A stretch of DNA of 61,179 bases from an uncultured Prevotella sp. (GCA_937901345.1 CALCHM010000001.1:1-61179), one strand, 5' to 3'; positions 36,580-46,174 are shown, counted from the stretch's first letter. The notes: generated by a model not told the origin, from the letters alone. Made by a program: numbers and translations.

Positions 36580-37650
36580 ATGAAGAAATACATCTTTGGC
36601 GCGCTTCTTTCGATGGCACTCTTTGCCTGCTCGGATAGTGACGATGAGTGGAAGGAAGAAGACGGCAACAATGACTTCCCCGAGAATGTAGAATATGCTA
36701 CCGATGAAACGGTATATGAAATTCCTGTGGTGTTTCACGTATTCTATTCACAAAAGAGTCAACCCCTTGAATATGTTGCCGAAGGTCACCTTCCCAAGGT
36801 GCTTGACGCTGTAAATCGACGTTTCGCAAATTGTGGCGAGGACCTAAAACTCCAGTTTAAGTTGGCGGAAGTAGATCCCGAAGGTAATGCCATGCCCGAA
36901 CCTGGTGTTGATCGCGTGAAAGTGCGCATCGCTACGATGAACAGTACGGAATTTCTCAAGGATCCTGCTTATGCGCACTATATGTGGGACCAAACGAAGT
37001 ATCTGAACATCTGCCTTTTCAAGGAAAAGAATGATGCTGTGCTGGGTATTTCTTCTTTCCCCTATACCTTGCACCCCGATACTCTGGCGGGTATGCCGAA
37101 ACTCATGGAGATGCGTCCTGTAAGTGAGTTGGATTATCCACACTGCGTATATGTCAACTCGCGCTATATTTATGATTTAGAACCCGAGCAATACAAAACG
37201 TCAGAAATTGTAGGGTCGCTCTGTCATGAGATTGCACACTACCTTGGACTCCGTCATGCTTTCGGTGAAGACCCCGTAACATACAGTCGCGATTGCGATT
37301 TGGACACGGACTTCTGTGAAGACACGCCTACTTATAATAAGGCGAAGTACGACCAGTATCTTCTGAGTAACTATCCTTATGGTGGCGTCTTCACTGACGA
37401 ACTTGTGGCGCAGTTGGCAGAACGTACCAACAGTATTACGGGAGAAAAGTTTGTTTCTACCAACATTATGGACTATGCTGTAAGTTATCTCAACACGCTC
37501 AGTCCGCAACAATGCGCACGCATTCGTTATATCTTGATGCGTAGTCCCTATGTACCAGGTCCGAAGGTGAAGCGCGATGATGTGGCAACCACAGCACCTG
37601 TTCGTAAGGCAACTGAGAAACAACCCTTCCCACATCGTATAGCTTATTAA
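36580..37650 (+). CDS. Zinc-dependent metalloproteinase lipoprotein (metzincin)
   Basis: The 356-residue protein has a lipoprotein signal (MKKYIFGALLSMALFACSD). The zinc site HEIAHYLGLRH is at residues 216-226 and a Met-turn (NIMDYAVSYLN) at about 295-305, the HExxHxxGxxH plus Met pattern of metzincins. It fits the Bacteroidales group of zinc-metalloproteinase lipoproteins related to pappalysins. It is likely surface-anchored and may cut host or own surface proteins. It ends at the terminator at 37664-37697. All key residues are present. Confidence 0.88.
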   Translation: MKKYIFGALLSMALFACSDSDDEWKEEDGNNDFPENVEYATDETVYEIPVVFHVFYSQKSQPLEYVAEGHLPKVLDAVNRRFANCGEDLKLQFKLAEVDPEGNAMPEPGVDRVKVRIATMNSTEFLKDPAYAHYMWDQTKYLNICLFKEKNDAVLGISSFPYTLHPDTLAGMPKLMEMRPVSELDYPHCVYVNSRYIYDLEPEQYKTSEIVGSLCHEIAHYLGLRHAFGEDPVTYSRDCDLDTDFCEDTPTYNKAKYDQYLLSNYPYGGVFTDELVAQLAERTNSITGEKFVSTNIMDYAVSYLNTLSPQQCARIRYILMRSPYVPGPKVKRDDVATTAPVRKATEKQPFPHRIAY

Positions 37651-37663
37651 GACATACAACGAT

Positions 37664-37699
37664 AAAGAGTCATGCTCCATTCAGGGCGTGACTCTTTTT
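37664..37699 (+). terminator. Rho-independent terminator of the metzincin gene
   Basis: Arms AAAGAGTCATGC (37664-37675) and GCGTGACTCTTT (37686-37697), one G-T pair, are followed by T residues. Confidence 0.85.
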
Positions 37700-37734
37700 G
37701 ATGCTTTATTTGTTAACTTATCTTTACGTTTTTT

Positions 37735-37765
37735 TTGGTCAAAGCAGATTTTCCCTGTAACTTTG
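37735..37765 (+). promoter_or_regulatory. Promoter of the M60 peptidase gene
   Basis: TTGG (37735-37738) and TAACTTTG (37758-37765) with a 19-bp spacer fit the Bacteroidetes -33/-7 pair. Start near 37772 gives a leader of about 67 nt. Confidence 0.7.
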
Positions 37766-37838
37766 CAGTGCTTAATTTGCTGTATCTGAAATAAGAACTA
37801 CTTAATTAAATTTATTCATTCATCTAATCTATTTCTTT

Positions 37839-40800
37839 ATGAAACTTTTTACTTCATTAAGAACGGTGCTTTCCATGTTGTTGCTCATGCCTTTGATGGC
37901 AGTAGCACAGATTGCGGATGGCAAGGTGTACATGTTCACAAATTTGCAGTACACCGATCGTTCGATGTCGGCAACAGCAGATGCTTATGGTGCGACATCA
38001 ATTACAGATGCGTCTGATTATAGTCAGATGTGGTATGTGACACAAGAAGGTTCTAACTTCCTTCTTCGTAACTTGGGTACAGGTCTTTACCTTCGCAGTT
38101 CTAAGGCGACTTCTGGTGCTTGGACGCTCGTAAACGCGGATAAGGTTGATGGTAACTGCAAGATGAAGTGTACGAAGGCAGGTTCAGGTTTTACGCTCCG
38201 CGCTGCTTCTGACACGAATACTCACGGTTATATGCACAGCAATTCTTCACATCGCATTGTATGTTGGGAAAGTGCTGCAGGTGCTTCTCAGTGGAAGTTG
38301 ACAGAAATTGAAATCGATGAAGCAACATTGAACCAAAACTGGGAAAGTCTTAAGGATATGAATCCTACGGGTGATGAGGTTGCTTCATGGAAGGCTGCGC
38401 TTGCTGTGCTCTTCAAGGATCAATTGTGCACACAGCTTGCTGACACTTATGCTACTTACACTTCAGCACAGATGAAGGAAGACGACAATTTCAAGGTGCT
38501 CCCTTCTACGCTCAAGAACATGGTGCTCAAGATGACTGTTGATGGAACTTGGGCAGAAGATAACGCCGTTGCTGGTAAACCCGCTTGGAATGCAGAATAC
38601 GCAAAGCGTCTCCGTGTGCAGATGATTGAACCTTATTGTAATAAGGAAGAAGCTGCGCAGGGTTTAGGTATGCAGGCGCACACCAATTTGAATAACCCCC
38701 TCGGTCTTTACGCTAACAAAAAGCAGGTGCTCTACATCTTCGTGGAAGGTAAGGTAGAAACTGGTTCTACACTTTATTTTGCTTCATGGCAAGGTCATGG
38801 TAAACCTGGTGGTGCGTATGACGAAGGTTACAAACTTCAGGAAGGTTTGAACATCATTCCTGTTTATGGTGACGGTTTGACAGGTTGCTTCAACTATGTG
38901 GTTCAGACATTTAACAGCGCAGCTGGTTGGGGTAACAAGTCTTGTGTTCGTAAACTCTCTGACTACGACAATATCAAGGTACACATTGAAGGTGGTATCC
39001 TTAATGGTTTCTTCAACCTCATGGGTGACGAACTTTGGGGTGAAGGTGACGACAATGCTGACTGGGATTACTACACCGCTCGTGCATCTCACACAGACTT
39101 CACCATGCTCGGTAAGTTCATGACCCTCCAATTCCCCCTCGAAGACAAGGATTGCGTTGACGAAGGCGGTGGTGTGAATAAGGGTATGAAGACCTTGTTG
39201 ACAGGCAAAAACATTGCCAAGCAGTCTCTCCAGGAATGGGATAACGTGATGCTTCAGGAACGTATGTTGATGGGTGTTGCTTCAAAGGCAGACGTTGATG
39301 CTGCAAATGCGAAGTGGAAGTCTCCTTATTCTGGCAAGGATGAAGTAATCTCTCATACAGGAACACTCCAGGATGGCCTCGCTTGTAATTATGACGACTA
39401 CTATAACGTACACGGTTTGGCATTTGGTGTTCCTACGGGTTATATGTATGGTTCTTGGGACCACTCTGGTTATAACTACAACACGATGGAGTCTGTTATC
39501 GTAACAATGATTACAGATGCAGGTTCACACTGGGGTCCTGGTCACGAAATTGGTCACCAACACCAGCAACCTTTCACATTGAACGGTTTGACAGAAGTAA
39601 CCAATAACCTCTTCTCAAATGTTGTGGTTTGGTATTTCGGTAAGAGCACTTCACGTGTGAATGGTAGTGAAGGTAATTTGGAAAATGTTGCTCGCGCATT
39701 CAATACTCCTGGCGGCGATTTCTATACCAATAACATTTGGGCGTTGACTCACATGTACTATCGCTTGTTTATGTACTACCATCTCTTGGGTCACAACACA
39801 GCGTTCTATCCCCGTCTCTACGAATTGATGCGTCAGCAACCTATGCAGAGAGGTTACGAGCAGAGTGGTAAGTATGGTTTGCTCCACTTCTATAAGCAAA
39901 CTTGTATTGCTGCAGGTGAAGACCTCACAGAGTTCTTCCGTGCTCACGGAGCCTTGACAGAAATGACTGACCGTATGGTGGGTGACTATAGTAACTCAAA
40001 CTATAACTGTCCTCAGAGCGACATTGACGCGGCAATTGCAGAAGTGAAGAAGATGGGCTTGAAGGAAAACCTCGCTCCCTTGTTTATCAACGATGGTACG
40101 GGTCAGAAGATGCTTGGTAGTACAGGTCAGGAACTCAGTCTCTTTGATGGTTTCACAACTTCAGAAGTTGGTAACTACGCTTACTTCTATGAACCCGCAA
40201 GTGCACACACTTATACTGTTTCTGAAGGTTTTGTAACTTTGAACGGTACTGGTGGTATCGGTTACCTTGTTCGTAATGATAAGGGTGAAATCATGGCGTT
40301 TGCGAATAAGAAGAAGATGCAAATCTCTGACGAAGTGGCACTCATGTTGATGAAGGGTGAAGCGAACGTAGAGGTTATGAATGGTGATAATACAACAGTT
40401 ATTGCTACAGGTGACCAGGTTGCTGCGCAGCGCGTGCTCTTAAAGGGACTTCTTGACGAAGCTACTGAAATGTTGAAGTACTTTGACGACACCAACAAGA
40501 AGGTGGGTTACTATCGTGAAGAATTTAAGGGCAAACTTCCCGAACTTACAGAATTTGCTCAGGAAGTTTACAACGGAAAGAAGGAAGCAGAATATGCTAC
40601 AGCTTACGAAAACCTCTTCGCTGTGGTTGACGCTATCAAGAATAATCCCAATGCAGTTGTCGGTATCATTAACGGTAGTGAATATCAGTTGACCACTTAC
40701 AAGAAGAAGACAACAGCTATGGAAGCCACTAGTGGTACGAAGGTTATCAAGGGCGTTAATATCAGCGCAACAAAGGCTGCACAGCGTTGGATTTTCGAAC

Positions 40801-42011
40801 CTGCTGGTGGTGAAGATCTCTACTACATCAAGAATAAGGCAACTAAGACTTATATTGATGAGTTGGAATCTGGTAAGCAAGCTACAGTTCAAGGTGAAAC
40901 TGCTACTGTTGCTTTCAAGTTGATCAACCTCGGTAATGGTGTGCTTGCAGTACAGTGTCAGGAAGGTAAGAGTCAATCGCTCAACCATAATAATGGCACC
41001 GTGCTCGGTTGGTCTTACGAAGGTGATGAAAACTCTTGGTGGTACATTACTGCTAAGGAATTGAACGAAGACGAACTCAACAAGATTGAGTTGGAATCGC
41101 TCATCACACAGACAAACAACTTGCTCGACGAAATGGGTAAGGACGTTCTCCTTCCTGGTGCGCTCCCCTTGCAGGTTGAAAACAAGTCTGACGACTTCTA
41201 TCTCTCAACTAATGCTGACCAGAATGTTGTTGGTACTGCAAATGATGGCGGTGGTATCGCTGCATTGCTTGACGGAAACACTTCTTCTTACCTCCACACA
41301 CAATGGAACGGTAATGCTGTAAGTGGTGACCACTATGTTCAGGTGTACCTTGGTGATGAATTGGAACTTCCTGAATTTACATTCACGTATGCTACGCGTA
41401 AGGCAGGTTCTGCTTCAAATACTTCACCTGCACCTTCTAATATTAAGGTATCAGCAAGTAAGGACGGCAAGAATTTCAGCAAGACGCTTAGTACGTTCGG
41501 TACAAGCGGTTCTAACCCCTTGCCTTCTTACAAGAAACTCGGTGAATATTGGACATCAAAGGTGCTTGAATTGCCCGCAGGTTTCAAGTATCTCCGCTTT
41601 ACAGTGACTGCATCTTCAGGTCCTGGCAACAGCAATTATGGTGGTCACGCATTCTTCGCAATGTCTGAATTCTCAGTAGATAATCCTACAACTGTGGTAA
41701 ATGCTTTGCAGGATACTTACGTGGGTAATGAAGCCGTTTATAAGGCTGCTGCCGACGAAATGTATGAAGCGATGAAGACGTTGAAGCAGAGCGGTGCAAC
41801 TGCAGAAGAAATCGCAACTGCGCTTGCTGAACTTCAGGCGAAGTACGATGCATTGCTTGCTGCTTACAACAATCCTTCAACTGGTATCGCTGGTGTTGTA
41901 GTAAACAACAACAAGCAGCAGGGTATCTACGATCTCAGCGGTCGTCGCATCAACCAAATCACAACTCCTGGTCTTTACATCATCAACGGTCAGAAGCGTT
42001 TTGTGAAGTAA
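37839..42011 (+). CDS. Secreted M60-family (mucinase-type) metallopeptidase with discoidin domain
   Basis: The 1390-residue protein has a signal peptide (LLLMPLMAVAQ). An N-terminal ricin-like segment is at about 25-165. The M60 (enhancin-like) catalytic region carries HEIGH at residues 569-573 (GPGHEIGHQHQQPF) with the downstream glutamate in NGLTEVTNN. After further beta regions come a second ricin-like segment (KQATVQGETATVAFKL) and a discoidin domain (residues about 1125-1275; YVQVYLGDELELPEFTF, KYLRFTVTASS). The C-terminus (IYDLSGRRINQITTPGLYII) resembles a T9SS sorting domain. M60 enzymes cut mucin-type glycoproteins at O-glycosylated sites; mucin as substrate is inference here. Own promoter at 37735-37765 and terminator at 42054-42091. 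Confidence 0.9.
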   Translation: MKLFTSLRTVLSMLLLMPLMAVAQIADGKVYMFTNLQYTDRSMSATADAYGATSITDASDYSQMWYVTQEGSNFLLRNLGTGLYLRSSKATSGAWTLVNADKVDGNCKMKCTKAGSGFTLRAASDTNTHGYMHSNSSHRIVCWESAAGASQWKLTEIEIDEATLNQNWESLKDMNPTGDEVASWKAALAVLFKDQLCTQLADTYATYTSAQMKEDDNFKVLPSTLKNMVLKMTVDGTWAEDNAVAGKPAWNAEYAKRLRVQMIEPYCNKEEAAQGLGMQAHTNLNNPLGLYANKKQVLYIFVEGKVETGSTLYFASWQGHGKPGGAYDEGYKLQEGLNIIPVYGDGLTGCFNYVVQTFNSAAGWGNKSCVRKLSDYDNIKVHIEGGILNGFFNLMGDELWGEGDDNADWDYYTARASHTDFTMLGKFMTLQFPLEDKDCVDEGGGVNKGMKTLLTGKNIAKQSLQEWDNVMLQERMLMGVASKADVDAANAKWKSPYSGKDEVISHTGTLQDGLACNYDDYYNVHGLAFGVPTGYMYGSWDHSGYNYNTMESVIVTMITDAGSHWGPGHEIGHQHQQPFTLNGLTEVTNNLFSNVVVWYFGKSTSRVNGSEGNLENVARAFNTPGGDFYTNNIWALTHMYYRLFMYYHLLGHNTAFYPRLYELMRQQPMQRGYEQSGKYGLLHFYKQTCIAAGEDLTEFFRAHGALTEMTDRMVGDYSNSNYNCPQSDIDAAIAEVKKMGLKENLAPLFINDGTGQKMLGSTGQELSLFDGFTTSEVGNYAYFYEPASAHTYTVSEGFVTLNGTGGIGYLVRNDKGEIMAFANKKKMQISDEVALMLMKGEANVEVMNGDNTTVIATGDQVAAQRVLLKGLLDEATEMLKYFDDTNKKVGYYREEFKGKLPELTEFAQEVYNGKKEAEYATAYENLFAVVDAIKNNPNAVVGIINGSEYQLTTYKKKTTAMEATSGTKVIKGVNISATKAAQRWIFEPAGGEDLYYIKNKATKTYIDELESGKQATVQGETATVAFKLINLGNGVLAVQCQEGKSQSLNHNNGTVLGWSYEGDENSWWYITAKELNEDELNKIELESLITQTNNLLDEMGKDVLLPGALPLQVENKSDDFYLSTNADQNVVGTANDGGGIAALLDGNTSSYLHTQWNGNAVSGDHYVQVYLGDELELPEFTFTYATRKAGSASNTSPAPSNIKVSASKDGKNFSKTLSTFGTSGSNPLPSYKKLGEYWTSKVLELPAGFKYLRFTVTASSGPGNSNYGGHAFFAMSEFSVDNPTTVVNALQDTYVGNEAVYKAAADEMYEAMKTLKQSGATAEEIATALAELQAKYDALLAAYNNPSTGIAGVVVNNNKQQGIYDLSGRRINQITTPGLYIINGQKRFVK

Positions 42012-42053
42012 TACGATTCGTGAAGTCATCACGACTTCCATGATAAAATTAAT

Positions 42054-42091
42054 GTTTGGACCTACCTGCAAGGGTGGGTCCAAACTTTTTT
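42054..42091 (+). terminator. Rho-independent terminator of the M60 peptidase gene
   Basis: Arms GTTTGGACCTACC (42054-42066) and GGTGGGTCCAAAC (42073-42085), one mismatch, are followed by TTTTTT. Confidence 0.85.
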
Positions 42092-42359
42092 CATGGCAAT
42101 AATATAGGAGTTACTTGCGTGACCTCTGGTTGCCCCATTTGCACAGACCCCTCCGCCCTTTGGGCATTTAACCTCGCAAACTCGGTCTTCCTCCTCCTCG
42201 TAAGGCATAGTACAAACAAGTTTGTTGTCTGCTCTTACTTTGAGTGCTTCCTTTTTCATGCGAACTTTCAGAGTGAATTCCCAATTTATGAAGAATGCAT
42301 AATGATTGGCATTTTTTGAGGATGGATAATGATTAGCAGGTACGGACGTACGGCGCGTG
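42092..42359. other. Intergenic region with half-palindrome at the IS edge
   Basis: No gene is convincing here; a minus-strand open frame of about 100 codons has a repetitive, charged product without recognisable domain. Just left of the IS end is GTACGGACGTAC, which looks like one arm or core of a palindrome that the IS may have interrupted. Confidence 0.3.
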
Positions 42360-43751
42360 CACTGCTGTCCCAAAGAAATATTAACCTTTTGACGCCTGCT
42401 CTAAAAACCTTTAGGAAGTGACATTTTGTCAAAATTCAAATAGTGTTGGGAATATCGGTTTGGGAGGTGTCTCATTTTGCTCTTTATATCTATTAACGAC
42501 ATCTCTGATGAGTGCTTTTTCGGTTAATGAAACACTTATCATGTTTGCAAAGTCATACAGACTCCCTTTATAGGATACAGCATCAGCGGTTAGTGCTAAA
42601 ACACAGTATGCGGTGAATGCAATATAGATCTGTATCATTACTGCATTTGCTGATGTGCCATAAAATGAGTTGATTCGCAAGTGTTGTTTTATCCACTTAA
42701 AAAAGACTTCAATATTCCATCTATATTTGTACAGCAGTGCGACTTTTTCTGCAGGTAATTCATAGTTGTTGGTAATTAAAATTAAGGTGTCGTTCTTATT
42801 TTCTAGATAATATGCAACCAAACGAAGTTCATACGGATAATTAGTTTTAGCCCATCTACTCGTGAATTTTATCAATTGGTCTGCATACACACAAGCGCTA
42901 TTACTTCTATGAGTTTCATCTTTAGAGACAACATATTTAACATTGTTTTTTATTGGTACGATGAAATAAGCATTCTTCTCTTTGATGGTGCGTAACCCTT
43001 TGGTTTTCATGTATGCTTTATCCATGATATAGAGGCAATCAGGTTCATAGGGGTAATCCTCCATAAATGTCTGGTCACGTTCCTCATGCCCTGTGATTAA
43101 ACTCATTCTTGGAACCTCTCTTAAAAGGTCTACATTGTATGTAGTTTTATTCCACCCACGCCTTGCTGGGGTACACTCCAAGAAAATTTATTGAGTTCAA
43201 ATTTGATACTACTTGAGTCTATTGCAAAGAATCCACTAATTGAGAATAATTCTGATAACTCCTCTAATATGGAATCGCGAAACTTTATGGATGCCGTCTT
43301 TTGCATCATTCTTTGTGCAAGTTCACGATAAATGGCGACTTCGCGTTTAGAGTTTGCGTATGCGATATTATTTCGACTAATATGTTTTCCCATCCCCATC
43401 CTATAGAGTTTATCACTATGAGCACGCAAAGAAACCTCTATGTCTCGTAAACTACGACGAGAAGTAAGTTGAGCCCATATCATCACCTGAAGATGATTCC
43501 AACAACTAAATTCTTTTACATACTTGTTTCCACGATAACGTGCTACTAATGTTTCAAAAAAATCTCTATCTATAAACAAAGACAGTTGAGTAAATACGTA
43601 AGGAATTTGAGGCATATTGTGACAAAATGAAAGTTTGCATGAAATTAGCACAATACTCCATTCTAAAATCCTCCGTAAACATTTTTCTTTATAAGTTGTT
43701 GATATTTTAGTAAATACGAGATGGTTCGCGAAAATCTTTGGGACAGTAGTG
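42360..43751 (-). mobile_element. IS4-family insertion sequence, probably inactive
   Basis: Terminal inverted repeats CACTGCTGTCCCAAAGA (42360-42376) and the reverse complement of 43735-43751 match 16 of 17 positions. They enclose an IS4-type transposase in two frames; length about 1392 bp is typical of the family. I see no clear target-site duplication (GCGCGTG left, TATTCTT right), so the copy may be old or rearranged. Confidence 0.85.
42429..43615 (-). pseudogene. IS4-family transposase, frameshifted
   Basis: Translation starts at 43615 (MPQIPYVFTQLSLF), with a DUF4372-type N-terminus, and runs to a stop near 43130. The rest continues in the -1 frame to 42429. The catalytic residues are present across the two pieces: first Asp in FFAIDSSSIKF, second Asp in LYIMDKAYMK, and the family signature Y-(2)-R-(3)-E-(6)-K as YKYRWNIEVFFKWIK. 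Joining GGIKLHTM to YNVDLLR suggests a 7-nt deletion inside ACAATGTACAATGT. No good slippery site lies at the junction, so programmed frameshifting is unlikely. Without the frameshift the protein would be complete. Confidence 0.82.
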
Positions 43752-43895
43752 TATTCTTATATCGAACTCACGTTAAATTAGCAACAAATGATAAGGGTAA
43801 CGACTGCCGTAGAATACAAAAGTAAGCGCAAATTAAGGCAATCTTGTCCTCAATCCCCATAATTGAAGAGAACCAACTACTACACAAAAGAGTGT

Positions 43896-43929
43896 AAAAA
43901 AGCATCGGGGCTGTTTTATGCCCCGATGC
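43896..43929 (-). terminator. Rho-independent terminator of the FISUMP lipoprotein gene
   Basis: Perfect arms GCATCGGGGC (43902-43911) and GCCCCGATGC (43920-43929) followed on minus by TTTTTT, 32 bp past the stop. Confidence 0.88.
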
Positions 43930-43961
43930 AATAAATTAAATGAATTGAACGCGCTGCGCTT

Positions 43962-45506
43962 TTATTTGCTCGTTACCGGCCGCACACAAAAACCACCACT
44001 ACGGTAGAAAGACCTTTCACTACAGCCGAATTGGTTGAAATATAGACTGAAAGTGATGTGGCTATCGTAATCAGACAACGAACTTGAGTGGTAATACCCT
44101 ACGTTTAGATAAGGTTCATCTCCAGAACCAGCGCTAGGAAGAAATATACTGTTGCCGTTATTCCCCGTAACCTTGCAACCGTAAACACCATTATTTGATG
44201 TCCATTCCCAAGTACATTTATCTTTTAATTCATTTATCTCATCAATTGTAGGCATGCGCCAACTACCACCCCATTTTACGTTAGCAACATCATCCTCTAA
44301 TTCTAGAATGATCTTACCATCAAAAAACTCACTATCACTTTCAGTGCAATACTTTGTTACAAAAGTACTACCACCATTTCGACCACCCCATTTGTAAGTC
44401 GACCAACTGTAATAATTCTTTTCTTCTGTTTCACCCCATGCATAATAACCGCCATACTCCCAAGGCTCTGTCGCACCTACGTTGCAGGTAGCCCATTTAA
44501 GTCCACTGGGCAAACCTAGGTCTACATATTTATGTCCGCGAATTATACCATCATAACCATCGTTGTTTGGCCCACCATTTATTGAGCCTAAATTATCCCA
44601 ATCTACATAAGCATAAAAGTCATCATAGACATAATACCTCTTATCGCTTAATACAACAAAAATACGTGCTTTGAATTTTTTGACCTTTTTCTCGACTTCA
44701 TATATGATATCTTCGAGTAAATCCTGTTCACTTTCGGTAAGTTTTTCTCCACTATTAATTTTGTCTACGAGTTCTGTATAAGATTTCATATATAAGGCGC
44801 ATTCATCGAATAGGACGGACATAGTGAAGTTTTTAGAAGATTTTCCTTCCATATCCAAATTGGATGTGTAGGAATAATTTCCATATCCATATTCAACACC
44901 ATATTCGAATGTTTTTTGGGGATACTTCTTTGATAATTCTGTGTTTATCGTAAATTTAATGTTTAAATTCTCTTCAACAAATTCACTTGTAACACTTACA
45001 TAATCGTCAAGATTGTTTACAATCTCATTGGTTTCCTCTTCATCATCAATCTCTTGGGCTTTTCTGTTTACAAAATCCCTGTCGCTTTGGGTCATAGCTG
45101 AAGGCGTATAAATATCATCACCTAACGCAAGGAAGCCACCATTGTATATATAGGTGTCGGTTCCATTCTTGAATCGCACTTCTACCGTATTGCCAGAAAC
45201 ATTGTAGGTAAACTTATCAAAATAGGATTCTTGAGAGTAACCAGAACCACTTTCATACTCTTTCTCTACTGTGTAGTGGTAACCTACATTGTTGTCCATA
45301 AAATATAAACGATAGGTGTAGGTGTAGAAATAATCACCATAGTCGCTTTCGTTATAATCGTCTACATACTCAAATTGCCACTTGTTGTTTTTTAAAACAT
45401 TAACAAGATTACCACCTGCTACGTCATCTGAATCAGAACAAGCATTAAAAACCAAACAAGTCATCAACAACATCATCGTTGACAAAAAAGATAATTTCCG
45501 TTTCAT
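43962..45506 (-). CDS. Surface lipoprotein with C-terminal FISUMP domain
   Basis: The 514-residue protein has a lipoprotein signal (LMTCLVFNACSDSDD). The N-terminal half is acidic and beta-rich (YYTVEKEYESGSGY, rich in Tyr, Asp and Ser). Residues about 325-512 match the Fibrobacter major paralogous (FISUMP) domain: KYVDLGLPSGLKWATCNVG, YYAWGETE, GSWRMPTIDEINEL, GGFCVRPV. FISUMP occurs in Bacteroidetes surface proteins of unknown role, often as repeated paralogues. A small hairpin CCTCTACATAAGAGG lies 11 bp before its start. It stands alone, downstream of no promoter I can define. Confidence 0.85.
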   Translation of the reverse strand: MKRKLSFLSTMMLLMTCLVFNACSDSDDVAGGNLVNVLKNNKWQFEYVDDYNESDYGDYFYTYTYRLYFMDNNVGYHYTVEKEYESGSGYSQESYFDKFTYNVSGNTVEVRFKNGTDTYIYNGGFLALGDDIYTPSAMTQSDRDFVNRKAQEIDDEEETNEIVNNLDDYVSVTSEFVEENLNIKFTINTELSKKYPQKTFEYGVEYGYGNYSYTSNLDMEGKSSKNFTMSVLFDECALYMKSYTELVDKINSGEKLTESEQDLLEDIIYEVEKKVKKFKARIFVVLSDKRYYVYDDFYAYVDWDNLGSINGGPNNDGYDGIIRGHKYVDLGLPSGLKWATCNVGATEPWEYGGYYAWGETEEKNYYSWSTYKWGGRNGGSTFVTKYCTESDSEFFDGKIILELEDDVANVKWGGSWRMPTIDEINELKDKCTWEWTSNNGVYGCKVTGNNGNSIFLPSAGSGDEPYLNVGYYHSSSLSDYDSHITFSLYFNQFGCSERSFYRSGGFCVRPVTSK

Positions 45507-45555
45507 AAATATAATATTTGTCCTCTACATAAGAGGTATTAATAAATTCATTTTT

Positions 45556-45759
45556 CTATTTAATAATAACGTTTTTACACACTTCTAGTTCGCGTGCAAA
45601 ATCCTTATCAACGAGCGATTTAAATAACTTTTTGCCGCGAAGCCTTTCCGTAAAATTTCTCACAAAAGGATTGACGTATTTGATGTGCGTCAATGCAAAA
45701 GAATACAAAATTGGGATAGTCATATCAATCCATACAATAATTATATGTCTTAGCTCCAA
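45556..45759 (-). CDS. Small open frame, uncertain gene
   Basis: A 67-codon open frame. Its product (EVCKNVIIK end, LRGKKLFKSLVDKDFAREL core) has ordinary composition but no family I recognise. It may be a remnant of a truncated gene. No promoter or partner evidence supports it. Confidence 0.2.
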   Translation of the reverse strand: MELRHIIIVWIDMTIPILYSFALTHIKYVNPFVRNFTERLRGKKLFKSLVDKDFARELEVCKNVIIK

Positions 45760-45830
45760 TCAGACGTTTATATTGAAAAATGCATGATGTAAAACCATAC
45801 AAAAAAGCGTGAAGCCTTATTGTTGCTCGT

Positions 45831-46014
45831 TTCACTCTGAGGTCTTCGACTACCTTGCTTACTTCAACGAGCAACGAAGACCCCACGCAGTGCATATGTG
45901 AACAACAATGGTTCTGCTTTTGGAGCAGAACGATGTTGTGTAATACACACCAGTGAGCATCTACCGTTGCCTGGTTTGGGTAAGCTGAGAAGTGTCGAAG
46001 TTCCAGAGTCCAAT
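45831..46014 (+). ncRNA. ssrS: 6S RNA candidate (RNA polymerase regulator)
   Basis: About 184 nt can fold into a 6S-like rod. The closing stem pairs ACTCTGAGGTCTTCGAC (45834-45850) with GTCGAAG...CAGAGT (45994-46009). Then GCTTAC/GTAAGC, a large central bubble, an ATATGCAC/GTGTGTAT-type stem and an apical hairpin ACAACA...GTTCTGCT...AGCAGAAC...TGTTGT follow. In the plus orientation the 5' end (CTCTGAGnTnTTCG), the bubble segment (AGACCCCACGC) and GTGAGCAT after the apical stem recall E. coli 6S RNA from memory. A -7-like TATTGTTG (45819-45826) sits 8 bp upstream. 6S RNA binds housekeeping RNA polymerase in stationary phase. Not verified with a covariance model. Confidence 0.6.
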
Positions 46015-46017
46015 ACC

Positions 46018-46038
46018 AAGCGTCAATAAACGCTTTTT
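46018..46038 (+). terminator. Rho-independent terminator after the 6S RNA candidate
   Basis: Arms AAGCGT (46018-46023) and ACGCTT (46030-46035) followed by TTT. It is short but in the right place for the plus strand. Confidence 0.55.
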
Positions 46039-46174
46039 ACCACAATGTCTCTGCACTTTTTTAATATGTGCAGATTTGTCGCATTTTAATCTACGACGGC
46101 ACAAATGTATACATTAATCGGGAGAATAGCGAATGTTCTTTGCAAAAACCTAAAAAATCCTAAAATTTTAAGCT

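Noticed and set aside
43121..43160. Programmed -1 frameshift in the IS transposase
   Set aside because: The heptamer at the junction (AATAAAA) does not permit tandem slippage, and joining by a seven-base restoration gives a better family match.
42350..43761. Target-site duplication of the IS element
   Set aside because: Flanks GCGCGTG and TATTCTT do not match, so none can be claimed.
45801..46040. tmRNA or RNase P RNA at 46 kb
   Set aside because: Their hallmark segments (tmRNA tag and TTCGA arm; RNase P GAGGAAAGTCC) are absent.
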